DNA from: Paraburkholderia saeva
GTDB taxonomy: Bacteria; Pseudomonadota; Gammaproteobacteria; Burkholderiales; Burkholderiaceae
Length of the DNA: 64,000 bases
Direction of reading: 5' to 3'
Assembly: GCF_907164555.1 (NCBI RefSeq)
Contig: NZ_CAJQZC010000002.1
Coordinates: 434,001-498,000, forward strand
Shown here piece by piece: positions 28,870 through 37,880 of this stretch. The number at the start of each line of letters is the position of its first letter. Position 1 is the first letter of the stretch. The notes under the pieces are model-generated. The model was given only the letters and a program-made list of their open reading frames with translations. It searched no databases and was not told the DNA's origin. The translations under genes were made by a program, and so were the position numbers.

Positions 28870-29457
28870 ATTCGGACGACTCGGTGGGTCAGCGACGCCC
28901 GCTTCAGACGAAGAGGCCGGCTGACAGTGCGCGTGGGGCGCAATTCTGGAAATCTTTCTGTTGGGCGAGGCCCGTACGACGGCGAATCACATCGTCGGCC
29001 TCACGGCGCTAGCAGCTACACGATCGTGCATGCCGGACGTGCCGCTGCGCCGCGGGACGGGACTCACGCGGTGCGGGCATCAAATGGTCGATCCGGGGCT
29101 GCCAGTGCATCTTCCGATCCTTGTTCCAAAATGGGATTCTAACGCATGATCAGTGCGCGCGCCGGAGGCGGGACGAGGCTTCAACGGGCATTTCGCGCCG
29201 TTGTCATCCTCATGGACGATCCATTTCGTACACAAACGCGACCGCGCCGGCGCCGCCGCCGGTCGGACAGCGAACACTGAGCGGCGGGGCAGCCCCAACA
29301 GGCGATGCAGCGCGGATGACGCGCTCGCCGAGGTTGCGCGACGTGACCTGCGCCCTGGCCAGAAGGCCGACGCTCGCGAACCCAGGGGGAGCCGGACGGC
29401 GGTTGGCGCTATCATTAGCCCTTTCCTGTCCCGCAAAGCGCGTTGCGCGCCACCCGC
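28870..29457. promoter_or_regulatory. 588-bp gene-free divergent region between the DUF3683 oxidoreductase and ilvA
   Basis: No frame here looks like a real protein. An imperfect dyad lies around 29121–29139 (TTGTTCCAAAA then TGGGATTC) in an A/T-rich island. A possible ilvA -10 element, TATCAT, lies about 50 bp before ATG 29458. Promoters for both genes must be here. No attenuator-type leader peptide or tRNA was recognised. The size is large for this genome, so an unannotated small RNA or leader is possible. Confidence 0.4.
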
Positions 29458-30981
29458 ATGGCTTCCCACGACTATCTGAAGAAAACCCTGACCGCGCGCG
29501 TCTACGACGTGGCCCGCGAGACTGAGCTCGAACGTGCGCCGAATCTGTCGGCACGGCTGCACAACCCGATTTATCTGAAGCGCGAGGACAATCAGCCGGT
29601 TTTCTCGTTCAAGCTGCGCGGCGCCTACAACAAGATGGTGAACCTGCCGGCCGACGCGCTGGAACGTGGCGTCATTACGGCGTCGGCGGGCAATCACGCA
29701 CAGGGCGTGGCGCTCTCGGCAGCGCGGCTGGGCGTGAAGGCGATCATCGTGGTGCCGGTCACGACGCCTCAGGTGAAGGTCGACGCGGTGCGCGCCCATG
29801 GCGGCCCGACGGTCGAAGTCGTGCAGTTCGGCGAATCGTATAGCGACGCGTACGGACACGCCACGAAGCTCCAGGAAGAACGCGGGCTTACGTTCGTTCA
29901 TCCGTTCGACGATCCGTACGTGATCGCCGGCCAGGGCACGGTCGCGATGGAAATTCTGCGTCAGCACCAGGGTCCGGTTCACGCGATCTTCGTGCCGATC
30001 GGCGGCGGCGGCCTCGCGGCGGGCGTCGCGGCATACGTCAAGGCGGTGCGCCCGGAGATCAGGGTGATTGGCGTGCAAACCGAAGATTCCTGCGCAATGG
30101 CCGAATCGCTGAAGGCGAAAGAGCGTGTCACGCTGAACGAGGTCGGGCTCTTCTCCGACGGCACGGCGGTGAAACTGGTGGGCGAAGAAACGTTCCGCTT
30201 GTGCAGCGAGTATCTCGACGACGTGCTGGTCGTGAATACCGACGCACTGTGCGCCGCCATCAAGGATGTCTTCCAGGACACGCGCAGCGTGCTGGAACCG
30301 GCAGGCGCGCTCGCCGTGGCGGGCGCGAAGCAGTACGCGGAGCGCGAAGGCATCGAGGGGCAGACGCTGGTTGCGATCACGTCCGGCGCCAACATGAATT
30401 TCGACCGCATGCGCTTCGTGGCGGAGCGCGCCGAGGTGGGCGAAGCGCGCGAGGCCGTATTCGCGGTGACGATCCCCGAGGAACGCGGCAGCTTCAAGCG
30501 TTTTTGCGAACTGGTGGGCACACGCAGCGTCACCGAGTTCAACTACCGGATTGCGGATGCGAGTTCGGCGCATATCTTCGTCGGCGTGCAGATCAAAAAC
30601 CGCGGCGAATCGGCCGAAATCGCCGCGTCGTTCGAGGACCACGATTTCGCCACCGTCGACCTGACGCACGACGAACTCTCGAAGCAGCACATCCGCTACA
30701 TGGTGGGTGGGCGCTCGCCGCTTGCTCACGACGAACGGCTCTTCCGCTTCGAGTTTCCGGAGCGCCCGGGTGCGCTGATGAAGTTCCTTTCTTCAATGGC
30801 GCCGAACTGGAACATCAGCCTCTTTCACTACCGGAATCAGGGCGCCGATTACAGCTCGATCCTCGTCGGCATCCAGGTGCCGGCCGCGGAGGACGGCGAA
30901 TTCGCGCGCTTCCTTGGTTCGCTCGGTTATCCGTATTGGGAAGAAAGCGCGAATCCGGTTTACCGGCTGTTTCTTTCCTGA
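29458..30981 (+). CDS. ilvA: Biosynthetic threonine ammonia-lyase
   Basis: 507 aa from ATG 29458 ('MASHDYLKKTLTARVYDVA'); a TTG at 29443 is also in frame. It deaminates threonine to 2-oxobutanoate, the entry to isoleucine synthesis. The PLP lysine is K52 in 'FSFKLRGAYN'. 'SAGNHAQGVALSA' and the phosphate loop 'GGGGLAAGV' are intact. Two C-terminal ACT-like regulatory domains are present (~330–505, e.g. 'RFEFPERPGALMKFL'), as in the isoleucine-feedback-inhibited form. The next gene starts 21 bp downstream. Confidence 0.96.
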   Translation: MASHDYLKKTLTARVYDVARETELERAPNLSARLHNPIYLKREDNQPVFSFKLRGAYNKMVNLPADALERGVITASAGNHAQGVALSAARLGVKAIIVVPVTTPQVKVDAVRAHGGPTVEVVQFGESYSDAYGHATKLQEERGLTFVHPFDDPYVIAGQGTVAMEILRQHQGPVHAIFVPIGGGGLAAGVAAYVKAVRPEIRVIGVQTEDSCAMAESLKAKERVTLNEVGLFSDGTAVKLVGEETFRLCSEYLDDVLVVNTDALCAAIKDVFQDTRSVLEPAGALAVAGAKQYAEREGIEGQTLVAITSGANMNFDRMRFVAERAEVGEAREAVFAVTIPEERGSFKRFCELVGTRSVTEFNYRIADASSAHIFVGVQIKNRGESAEIAASFEDHDFATVDLTHDELSKQHIRYMVGGRSPLAHDERLFRFEFPERPGALMKFLSSMAPNWNISLFHYRNQGADYSSILVGIQVPAAEDGEFARFLGSLGYPYWEESANPVYRLFLS

Positions 30982-31002
30982 CGGCACCAGGCATCGACGC
31001 AT

Positions 31003-31920
31003 ATGGCTTTTTCGCTCGAAGACAAGCTGGTGGTGGCGATTTCATCACGCGCGCTGTTCGACTTCGAGGAAGAGAACCGCGTGTACGAAGCCGGCGACCT
31101 GCAGGCCTACGAGGCGTTGCAGCGCGAACGTCTGAACGTACCGGCGCGGCCGGGCGTCGCGTTTCCGCTGATTCGCAAGTTGCTGGCGCTGAACGCGGGC
31201 GCGCATCGGGTCGAGGTGGTGATCCTGTCGCGCAGCGATCCGATCAGCGGGTTGCGCGCGTTCAGCTCGTGTCGCGAGCATGGTCTTGCGATCGAGCGCG
31301 GTGTGTTCAAGCGCGGGCGGCCGCCGTTCAGCTATCTGAAACCGCTCAACGCGTCGCTGTTTCTGTCGGCGAATCAGGACGACGTGCGCGACGCCCTGGC
31401 CGCCGGTTTTCCGGCAGCACGCGTGCTGCCGGAATCGGCGAAAATGGCAAGCAGGCATCCGGACGAGATTCGCATTGCGTTCGACGGCGACGCTGTACTG
31501 TTTTCCGACGAAGCGGAGCGCGTGTTCCAGAAAGATGGTCTGGGCGCGTTCGTCGGTCACGAGACCGACAAGAAGGATCTGCCGCTTGCGGATGGGCCGT
31601 TGAAGCCGCTGCTGGGCGCGCTGCATCGTTTGCAGAAACTGGCTGACGAGGCTGCGCCGGTGCAGAGCGCGCCGATGCGTATTCGTACGGCGCTGGTGAC
31701 GGCGCGCTCAGCACCCGCGCACGAGCGTGCGATCCGGACGCTGATGCAATGGAACATCGAAATCGACGAAGCGATGTTCCTCGGCGGGCTCGACAAGGGT
31801 GAATTCCTGCGCGAGTTCGAACCGGACTTTTTCTTCGACGACCAAATTCGCCATTGCGAATCGGCCCGCGTGGTTACAGCGACCGGGCACGTCGTGAGTG
31901 GCATCGTGAACGCATCATGA
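31003..31920 (+). CDS. Cytosolic 5'-nucleotidase family protein (cN-I-like)
   Basis: 305 aa. It resembles the 5'-nucleotidase family that includes vertebrate cN-I (PF06189): '[21 protein letters not shown]' near the start, '[13 protein letters not shown]', '[15 protein letters not shown]' with the HAD-type acidic motif, and '[24 protein letters not shown]' (shown in part) near the end. It would dephosphorylate nucleoside monophosphates. It lies between ilvA and queF, sharing ATGA with queF. The physiological link to queuosine synthesis is unclear. Confidence 0.85.
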   Translation: MAFSLEDKLVVAISSRALFDFEEENRVYEAGDLQAYEALQRERLNVPARPGVAFPLIRKLLALNAGAHRVEVVILSRSDPISGLRAFSSCREHGLAIERGVFKRGRPPFSYLKPLNASLFLSANQDDVRDALAAGFPAARVLPESAKMASRHPDEIRIAFDGDAVLFSDEAERVFQKDGLGAFVGHETDKKDLPLADGPLKPLLGALHRLQKLADEAAPVQSAPMRIRTALVTARSAPAHERAIRTLMQWNIEIDEAMFLGGLDKGEFLREFEPDFFFDDQIRHCESARVVTATGHVVSGIVNAS

Positions 31921-32741
31921 CACCTGAACAATCGCCGCTTGGCAAACCTTCTTCCTACACGGAACAGTACGACGCATCGCTGCTCTTTCCGATTGCGCGC
32001 AGTGCGGCGCGCGAGGCGATCGGCATTGGCGCGCAACTGCCGTTCTTCGGCACGGACATCTGGAATGCGTACGAGCTTTCGTGGTTGAACCCGCGAGGCA
32101 AACCGCAGATCGCGGTGGCGACGTTCTTCGTTCCGGCGGATTCGCCGAATATCGTCGAGTCGAAGTCGTTCAAGCTCTACCTGGGCTCGTTCGCGCACAC
32201 GGCATTCGAGTCGATCGATGTCGTGCGCGAGACGATCAAGCGGGACGTGTCCGCCGCGAGCGGCGCATCGGTTTCGTTGCACCTCGCGCCGCCGGCCGAG
32301 TTTGGCAAGCTTGCGCTGGAGGAGTTCGAGGGATTGTCGCTGGACCGGCTGGATCTGGATACGTCCGTGTACCATCCGGAGCCTTCGTTTCTGACCGCTG
32401 CGCTGAATGAAGCGCCTGTCGAGGAGACGCTGTTCTCGAACCTGCTGAAGTCGAATTGCCCTGTGACGGGGCAGCCGGACTGGGGCAGTATTCAGATTCA
32501 TTATGTCGGTCCGCAGATCGATCAAGCGGGATTATTGCGCTACATCATTTCTTACCGGAACCACACCGGGTTTCATGAGCAATGCGTCGAGCGGATTTTC
32601 GTCGATGTACTGAGGGCCTGCCGGCCTGTGAAGCTCGCGGTTTATGCGCGCTATACGCGGCGCGGTGGGCTTGATATCAATCCGTTCCGGACTAACTTTA
32701 ATTTGCCTATGCCGGATAATTTGCGGACTGCGCGGCAGTGA
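31917..32741 (+). CDS. queF: NADPH-dependent 7-cyano-7-deazaguanine reductase
   Basis: 274 aa from ATG 31917, in an ATGA overlap with the upstream stop; the open frame to 31854 is inside the nucleotidase gene. QueF reduces preQ0 to preQ1 in queuosine tRNA modification. It is the long two-domain form: the QueF motif '[12 protein letters not shown]' (81–92) binds NADPH and Cys181 in '[13 protein letters not shown]' forms the thioimide. '[10 protein letters not shown]' and the C-terminal '[11 protein letters not shown]' are also typical. No other queuosine genes are in the window. A large inverted repeat begins about 60 bp after the stop. Confidence 0.96.
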   Translation: MTPEQSPLGKPSSYTEQYDASLLFPIARSAAREAIGIGAQLPFFGTDIWNAYELSWLNPRGKPQIAVATFFVPADSPNIVESKSFKLYLGSFAHTAFESIDVVRETIKRDVSAASGASVSLHLAPPAEFGKLALEEFEGLSLDRLDLDTSVYHPEPSFLTAALNEAPVEETLFSNLLKSNCPVTGQPDWGSIQIHYVGPQIDQAGLLRYIISYRNHTGFHEQCVERIFVDVLRACRPVKLAVYARYTRRGGLDINPFRTNFNLPMPDNLRTARQ

Positions 32742-32802
32742 GGTTTTTGGCCCCCTGGCGGGGCGGCGTTTCGGTTTTTTTTGTGCTGAAGCTGTTTCTT
32801 TG

Positions 32803-33110
32803 CTTTGGCCTTTCCTTGAAGTCATGTCGGTCTATTAGCGTCGCCCCTGTGCGGGGCGGCACCTACTTTTCTTTGTCTTGCCAAAGAAAAGTAGGCAAAA
32901 GAAAGGCGCTTTGAAAACTCGTCTTTTCCCGGTGTGTCGCTTTCGGGGAATGGCAACCCAAGAAGTGTCGCCCCAAAAGGTCATCACGTATTGGTCCCCA
33001 CGCGATTTCGTCCCGCGCGCATTCGTCCCTCGTGACAAAGCGGTCATCCACCCGACTCCGCGCTACGCGCGTCGCCGACCGGCATAACCCTTCTCGATCC
33101 TTCACTTACC
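32803..33110 (+). repeat. Left arm of a ~660-bp inverted intergenic repeat
   Basis: This ~300-bp unit lies just beyond queF and matches the right arm (33160–33461) in reverse complement, nearly exactly over the outer ~100 bp and with divergence inward. It carries a 6-bp GC stem near 32840–32856 and a perfect 13-bp hairpin (32863–32875/32882–32894, loop 6). An open frame inside (32878–33087) has a counterpart in the other arm, but both are by-products of the repeat. Similar sequence is, in my memory, common between genes of Paraburkholderia relatives. Confidence 0.85.
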
Positions 33111-33159
33111 CCGGTCGCGTTTAGTTTGCGGGCGACCTCACGCTTTGATCGCGCGGCGA

Positions 33160-33461
33160 TGTCAAATCCGCCCCCACGTTAAGAATCGCGCCGCGACGCA
33201 CGCAGTGCGGAGTGGGATGAATGAGCCCTGTGTCACGGGCGGTGCTGTGCGGGAGATCAGATCGTGCGCGGACCCATACGGCTTCACGCGCGGGGGCGAC
33301 ACCTCGCGGGTTGCCATTCCCCGGCATTGACACACCGGGAAATGGTGAGTTATCGAAGCGCCTTTCTTTTGCCTACTTTTCTTTGGCAAGACAAAGAAAA
33401 GTAGGTGCCGCCCCGCACAGGGGCAACACTAATAGACCGACATGAATTCAAGGAAAGGCCA
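33160..33461 (-). repeat. Right arm of the ~660-bp inverted intergenic repeat
   Basis: Reverse-complement copy of the left arm, with the same 13-bp hairpin (33373–33385/33392–33404). The outermost shared stretch (left from 32803, right to 33461) includes 'TTTGGCCTTTCCTTGAA' and a TCGGTCTATTAG block. Divergence rises toward the unpaired centre (~33110–33160). The pair lies exactly between the convergent queF and RidA genes, a place where bidirectional termination would be useful. Confidence 0.85.
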
Positions 33462-33492
33462 AAAGAATCAGCGCCAGGCCAAAACAAAAAAC

Positions 33493-33879
33493 CTAGCCGC
33501 CAGGCGCCTTATAAGCGACACAATCCACTTCAACCCGGCAATCGATCACCATGCTGGACACAACGCATGCCCGCGCTGGCGGATTCTCACCAAAATACTC
33601 ACGAAACACCTTGTTGAACGAAGCAAAATCCCGCGGATCATCAAGCCACACACCACACCGCACGACGTGCTCAGCGCCGTAACCCGCTTCCTTGAGAATG
33701 GCAAACACGTTCTGAATCGCCTTGTGCGACTGCTCGACGATGCCACCGTTGATCACCTCGCCATTCTCCATCGGCGTCTGACCGGATACGAACAGCCAGC
33801 CATCTGCCTCGACTGCGCGAGCAAAAGGCATATGCTGCCCACCGGTGCCCTTTCCACCTTCCACGCCATAACGCTTCAT
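33493..33879 (-). CDS. RidA-family enamine/imine deaminase
   Basis: 128 aa from ATG 33879, which has AAGGAG 7 nt upstream; a GTG at 33882 is also in frame. RidA proteins hydrolyse reactive enamine/imine intermediates released by PLP enzymes. Segments 'FARAVEADGWLFVSGQTPMENGE' (in part), 'NVFAILKEAGYGAEHVVRCGVWL' and 'PPARACVV' fit; the Arg of 'PARACV' is the usual carboxylate-binding residue. Its place beside a D-amino-acid deaminase and deacylase fits clearance of imines made by the deaminase. It is 86 bp downstream of the deacylase gene on the same strand. Confidence 0.9.
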   Translation of the reverse strand: MKRYGVEGGKGTGGQHMPFARAVEADGWLFVSGQTPMENGEVINGGIVEQSHKAIQNVFAILKEAGYGAEHVVRCGVWLDDPRDFASFNKVFREYFGENPPARACVVSSMVIDCRVEVDCVAYKAPGG

Positions 33880-33965
33880 CACATCACTCCTTGATCAAAA
33901 ACCGGCGACGCCAAACGAATCAGCCACGCCGTAAAAGTTAAAGAACAACGCACAAAAACCAGAAA

Positions 33966-35447
33966 TCAGAACCCACCCGCGGCATCACTCTTCGACGCCG
34001 CGCCGCGCGCCACAAAATGCCCTGCCCGCTCGCCGGTAACCGCGCCATCGCGGTAAGTCAACACACCATTCACCCACACCGCGTCGATACCATCGGCAGC
34101 CTGCTGCGGCTTCTCGAACGTCGCCGCGTCGCGCACCCGCACCGGATCAAACAGCACCAGATCCGCGTGGTACCCAATGTGCACTTCGCCCCGTTGCGCC
34201 AGGCCAAACCGTCGCGCGGACAAACCCGTCATCTTGCGCACGGCCTCTTCGAGCGGAATCAGACCCGTGTCCCGTGCGTAGTGCCCAAGCACACGCGGAA
34301 ACGCGCCCCACAACCGCGGATGCGGTAGCGGGTCGTTCGGCAAACCATCCGAGCCGACCATCGTCGCGGGATGCGACAGGATGCGCCGCACGTCGTCCTC
34401 GGACATGTTGTGATACACCGCGCCCGCCGGCTGCAGACGCTTGCCCGCCTCCTGCTGCGTCACGCCCCACTCGGCGGCAATGTCCTTCACAAGCTTGCCC
34501 GCCATCTCGGGATGCGGCTCCGACCACGTGATCGTGATATCGATGTCGCCCGTCACCTGCTTCACATCGAGCGTCGACGAACTGCGGTTGTACGGATAGC
34601 AGTCGCAGCCGATCGGGTGCAGGCGGCGCGCGCCCTCCAGCGAATCAAGCACCTCGGTGCTGCGCCCCCAGTTCGACGGCCCCGCGCACTTCAGATGCGA
34701 AATGATCACCGGCACGCGCGCATGACGCCCGACCTTGTACGCCTCGTCCATCGCATCGAGAATCGCGTCGAACTCGGTGCGCATGTGCGTCGTGTACAAC
34801 GCGCCCGCCGCGGCAAGCGGCTCGGCCAGCGCCATCACTTCTTCCGTCGGCGCGGAAAACGCCGATCCATATGCAAGGCCGCTGCTCAGACCCAGCGCGC
34901 CGTTCGACAGCGCCTCTTCGAGCTGCGTGACCATGCCTTCGATTTCCTGCGCGGTCGCGGCGCGGTCCAGCCGGTCCATCTGGTTGTTGCGCAGCGCCGT
35001 ATGGCCGATCAGCGCGCCAACATTCACCGCAGGACGCGCCGCGTTCACGGCTTCGACGTACGCGGCAAACGTCGGATAGTTGAACGCGTCGCGCTCGCCG
35101 AGCAGGTTCATCGGATCGGGCGGATCGCCCTTCAACGCAACCGGCGACGCGCTGATTCCGCAGTTGCCGACAATCACCGTCGTCACGCCCTGCGTGATCT
35201 TCGGCAGCATCTGCGGCGAGCGGATCACGTGCGTGTCATCGTGCGTATGGACGTCGATGAAGCCAGGCGCGAGCGCACGCCCGTTCGCCTCGACCACGTC
35301 TTCGGCGAGCCAGTTCGACAGATTGCCGATCGCGACAATCCTGCCGTCGCGCACCGCGACGTCACGCTCGACCGGCGGCGCGCCCGTACCGTCGTAAAGC
35401 TGTGCGCCGACAATCAGCGTATCGGCGGCTTCGGGATGCGAATGCAT
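33966..35447 (-). CDS. N-acyl-D-amino-acid deacylase (D-aminoacylase)
   Basis: 493 aa, typical length. It is an amidohydrolase that frees D-amino acids from N-acyl-D-amino acids. Metal-site segments are 'GFIDVHTHDD' (HxH), 'GNCGIS' with the family cysteine, 'THMRTEFDAILDA', 'VIISHLKCAG' and 'MVGSDGLPNDPLPHPR' with the catalytic Asp. The C-terminal beta-sandwich is complete. It lies between the RpiR regulator (3 bp upstream) and RidA, and the divergent PLP deaminase can take the D-amino acid onward. Confidence 0.92.
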   Translation of the reverse strand: MHSHPEAADTLIVGAQLYDGTGAPPVERDVAVRDGRIVAIGNLSNWLAEDVVEANGRALAPGFIDVHTHDDTHVIRSPQMLPKITQGVTTVIVGNCGISASPVALKGDPPDPMNLLGERDAFNYPTFAAYVEAVNAARPAVNVGALIGHTALRNNQMDRLDRAATAQEIEGMVTQLEEALSNGALGLSSGLAYGSAFSAPTEEVMALAEPLAAAGALYTTHMRTEFDAILDAMDEAYKVGRHARVPVIISHLKCAGPSNWGRSTEVLDSLEGARRLHPIGCDCYPYNRSSSTLDVKQVTGDIDITITWSEPHPEMAGKLVKDIAAEWGVTQQEAGKRLQPAGAVYHNMSEDDVRRILSHPATMVGSDGLPNDPLPHPRLWGAFPRVLGHYARDTGLIPLEEAVRKMTGLSARRFGLAQRGEVHIGYHADLVLFDPVRVRDAATFEKPQQAADGIDAVWVNGVLTYRDGAVTGERAGHFVARGAASKSDAAGGF

Positions 35448-35450
35448 GGA

Positions 35451-36341
35451 TCAATCTCCTAGCGGTTGTCGTTCGCCGCCGCCGCGATGGGCGTCGAGCG
35501 CGTGTTTCATGCGACGCAGCAATTCGCGACTCTCGTCGCCAAGACTGACGGCAAGCTCCGTGACGAGCACGTCCAGCGCCATCATCATCGCGTAACGCGA
35601 TGATGATGGTTTGTAGATGAAGTCTGTCTCAAACGCGACGATCGGGATCACCCAGTCAGCCAGTTTCGCCAACGGCGACGCAGGCGCGGTCAACGCAATC
35701 ACGGTCGCGCCGTAATCGCGCGCGATCCGGCAGTTCTCGACCATCTCCGGCACGCGCCCGGTGGTCGACAGCGCAATCACGACGCAATCGCGCGAGACGG
35801 TGCTCGCCACCATGCGCTGCAGCAATCCATCCTGGTACGTCGCGACCGGCCTTCCCAGCCGCACCAGCCGGAAACGCATCTCGTCGGCGAGCGCGGTCGA
35901 GCCGCCGCCCATGCCGAACACGTAGATCATCCGCGCCTCGCGCAGCACGGCCGCGGCGTCCGCAAGCGGAGCCTGGCAAAGCAGTTGGTGGTTGTGAGCC
36001 AGCGCGGTCTGAAGTTCGTCGAAGATGCGCGTGGCGAGCAGCTCGGGTGCATCCGCCGCTGCATTCGTCTGCAGGAAACGCTGCCCGACGGCGGCGGCCT
36101 GCGCGAGCCGCAGTTTCAGTTCACGCACGTCGCGGCAACCCACGGCCTTCGCAAAACGCGTCACGGTCGCGATACTGACGCCCGCCTGCTGCGCCAGCGC
36201 ACCGATGCTCGCGCGCGAGGCGCCCGTCAGGTCGTCGAGAATCAGCCCGGCGACCTTGCGTTCGGCCGAGCGCAATTCAGGCGCGCGTTCGGCAATGCGA
36301 GCGACAATGTCGAATGTGAGCGGCTCGGCAGTCGAATTCAT
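35451..36341 (-). CDS. MurR/RpiR-family transcriptional regulator
   Basis: 296 aa from ATG 36341; ATG 36386 (311 aa) is equally open and neither has a strong ribosome site. The N-terminal HTH_6 domain ('ELRSAERKVAGLILDDL', 'IGALAQQAGVSIATVTRFAKAVG') is followed by a SIS domain (~130–260, 'MIYVFGMGGGSTALADEMRFRL', shown in part; 'ALSTTGRVPEMVENCRIARDYG'). SIS domains in this family bind phosphosugars or sugar acids, so a ligand linked to cell-wall-derived D-amino compounds is conceivable. It is next to the deacylase and divergent from the deaminase, and likely controls both. Confidence 0.87.
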   Translation of the reverse strand: MNSTAEPLTFDIVARIAERAPELRSAERKVAGLILDDLTGASRASIGALAQQAGVSIATVTRFAKAVGCRDVRELKLRLAQAAAVGQRFLQTNAAADAPELLATRIFDELQTALAHNHQLLCQAPLADAAAVLREARMIYVFGMGGGSTALADEMRFRLVRLGRPVATYQDGLLQRMVASTVSRDCVVIALSTTGRVPEMVENCRIARDYGATVIALTAPASPLAKLADWVIPIVAFETDFIYKPSSSRYAMMMALDVLVTELAVSLGDESRELLRRMKHALDAHRGGGERQPLGD

Positions 36342-36412
36342 GGAAAACGGTGGGAACGCAACGCGGCAAGGGGTATCGTTCGACATAGCACGCCTGTCGC
36401 ATACGAAACCGG

Positions 36413-36448
36413 CATGGTACTAAATAACATTTCGACAACCATGCTACT
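36413..36448. promoter_or_regulatory. Candidate RpiR operator in the divergent promoter region
   Basis: Direct repeats ATGGTACT (36414–36421) and ATGCTACT (36441–36448) are 27 bp apart. CATGGT/ACCATG (36413–36418/36438–36443) forms an inverted repeat. They lie in an A/T-rich stretch between the RpiR gene and the D-amino-acid deaminase. Function is inferred from position. Confidence 0.4.
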
Positions 36449-36508
36449 TTCGTTAAGATCTCGCTGTCAACTTTGTATCAATTAAACTGGACGATGGAGC
36501 AGGAGTAC

Positions 36509-37786
36509 ATGAAAGTTACAAACTATCAGGGCGCAACGATTGATCCTTATAGCAAGGGCTTGGGCATGGTTCCGGGCACCAGCATCCAGCTGACGGATGC
36601 CGCGCGCCTTGAGTGGAATCTGCTGGACGAGGACGTCAGCCTGCCGGCCGCCGTGCTCTATGCGGACCGGATCGCGCACAACCTGAAGTGGATGCAGGAT
36701 TTCGTCGCGGAATACGGCGTCAAACTCGCGCCTCACGGCAAGACGACGATGGCGCCGCAACTCTTCCGTCGCCAGCTGGAAACGGGCGCGTGGGGTATCA
36801 CGCTGGCCACCGCGCATCAGGTGCGCGCGGCGTACCACGGTGGCGTGCAGCGCGTGCTGATGGCCAACCAGCTGGTCGGCCGCCGCAACATGATGATGAT
36901 CGCGGAGTTGCTGAGCGATCCGGAATTCGAATTCTTCTGCATCGTCGATTCGGCCGATGGCGTCGAGCAACTCGGCAAGTTCTTCGGCTCGGTACGCAAA
37001 CAGTTAAATGTGCTGCTCGAACTGGGCGTGCCGGGCGGACGCACCGGCGTGCGCAGCCCCGGCCAGCGCAACGCCGTGCTCGAAGCGATCGCGCGCTATC
37101 CGGATTCGCTGAAGCTCGCGGGCGTCGAGCTTTACGAAGGCGTGTTGCAGGAAGAAGGTCAGGTTCGCGATTTCCTGCGCAGCGCGGTTGAAATCACGCG
37201 CACGCTCTCAAGCGAAGGCCGCTTCGCGCGCTTGCCGGCGATCCTGTCGGGCGCGGGTTCCGCGTGGTACGACGTGGTCGCGGAAGAATTCGCCAAGGCA
37301 TCGGCCGAAGGGCAGATTGAAATCGTGCTGCGTCCCGGCTGCTATCTGACGCACGACGTCGGCATCTACAAGAAGGCACAGAACGATATCTTCGCGCGCA
37401 ATCCGGTGGCGAAAAAAATGGGCGAAGGTCTGCTGCCGGCGCTGCAACTGTGGGCGTACGTGCAGTCGATTCCGGAACCGGATCGCGCGATCATCGGTCT
37501 CGGCAAGCGCGATTCCGCGTTCGATGCCGGCATGCCCGAACCCGCAAAGCACTATCGCCCGGGCACCGAAGCGCCGCGCACGATCGCGAAAGACGAGAAG
37601 TGGGAAATCTTCGGCCTGATGGACCAGCACGCATACCTGCGCATTCCGATGAACGCGGACATCAAGGTGGGCGACATGATCGCGTTCGACATCTCGCACC
37701 CGTGCCTGACGTTCGACAAGTGGCGCCAGCTGCTGGTCGTCGATCCGTCGTATCGCGTGACCGAAGTGATCGAGACGTTCTTCTGA
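36509..37786 (+). CDS. PLP-dependent D-amino-acid deaminase (D-serine/D-threonine dehydratase, type III fold)
   Basis: 425 aa from ATG 36509, with the purine-rich GGAGCAGGAG just before it; ATG 36494 and TTG 36473 are also in frame. It has an alanine-racemase-like N-terminal barrel with the PLP lysine in 'KLAPHGKTTMAPQ'. The C-terminal 'ISHPCLTFDKW' contains the His-x-Cys zinc site of eukaryotic-type D-serine dehydratase. It would convert D-amino acids to 2-oxo acids and ammonia via an enamine, which RidA could clear. It is divergent from the RpiR–deacylase–RidA run and is followed by an intrinsic terminator. Confidence 0.88.
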   Translation: MKVTNYQGATIDPYSKGLGMVPGTSIQLTDAARLEWNLLDEDVSLPAAVLYADRIAHNLKWMQDFVAEYGVKLAPHGKTTMAPQLFRRQLETGAWGITLATAHQVRAAYHGGVQRVLMANQLVGRRNMMMIAELLSDPEFEFFCIVDSADGVEQLGKFFGSVRKQLNVLLELGVPGGRTGVRSPGQRNAVLEAIARYPDSLKLAGVELYEGVLQEEGQVRDFLRSAVEITRTLSSEGRFARLPAILSGAGSAWYDVVAEEFAKASAEGQIEIVLRPGCYLTHDVGIYKKAQNDIFARNPVAKKMGEGLLPALQLWAYVQSIPEPDRAIIGLGKRDSAFDAGMPEPAKHYRPGTEAPRTIAKDEKWEIFGLMDQHAYLRIPMNADIKVGDMIAFDISHPCLTFDKWRQLLVVDPSYRVTEVIETFF

Positions 37787-37828
37787 TTCCCGGTTCGAGT
37801 CTCGCGCTTCACGCGTCGTACACGTAAA

Positions 37829-37850
37829 AACGCCGACATTCGTCGGCGTT
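37829..37850 (+). terminator. Intrinsic terminator after the D-amino-acid deaminase
   Basis: A perfect 9-bp stem (37829–37837/37842–37850) and 4-nt loop, with A residues on one side and a T-rich sequence on the other. It lies between convergent genes and can serve both. Confidence 0.8.
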
Positions 37851-37880
37851 CTTACTTTTAGTCAGTCGCACGCCGCAGCG

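Noticed and set aside
26821..29142. A 773-codon open frame on the + strand opposite the DUF3683 oxidoreductase
   Set aside because: It is a shadow of a GC-rich gene: the opposite strand encodes a complete, motif-rich protein, and this frame has no recognisable domain and an Arg/Asp/His-heavy composition.
29080..30729. A 549-codon open frame on the - strand opposite ilvA
   Set aside because: Antisense to a complete IlvA. The composition is that of a shadow frame.
32878..33087. Small open frame in the left repeat arm (and its partner 33162–33389 on the - strand)
   Set aside because: The two frames start alike only because the DNA is an inverted repeat containing a hairpin at the start codon. 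No ribosome site and no conserved tail, so not called as genes.
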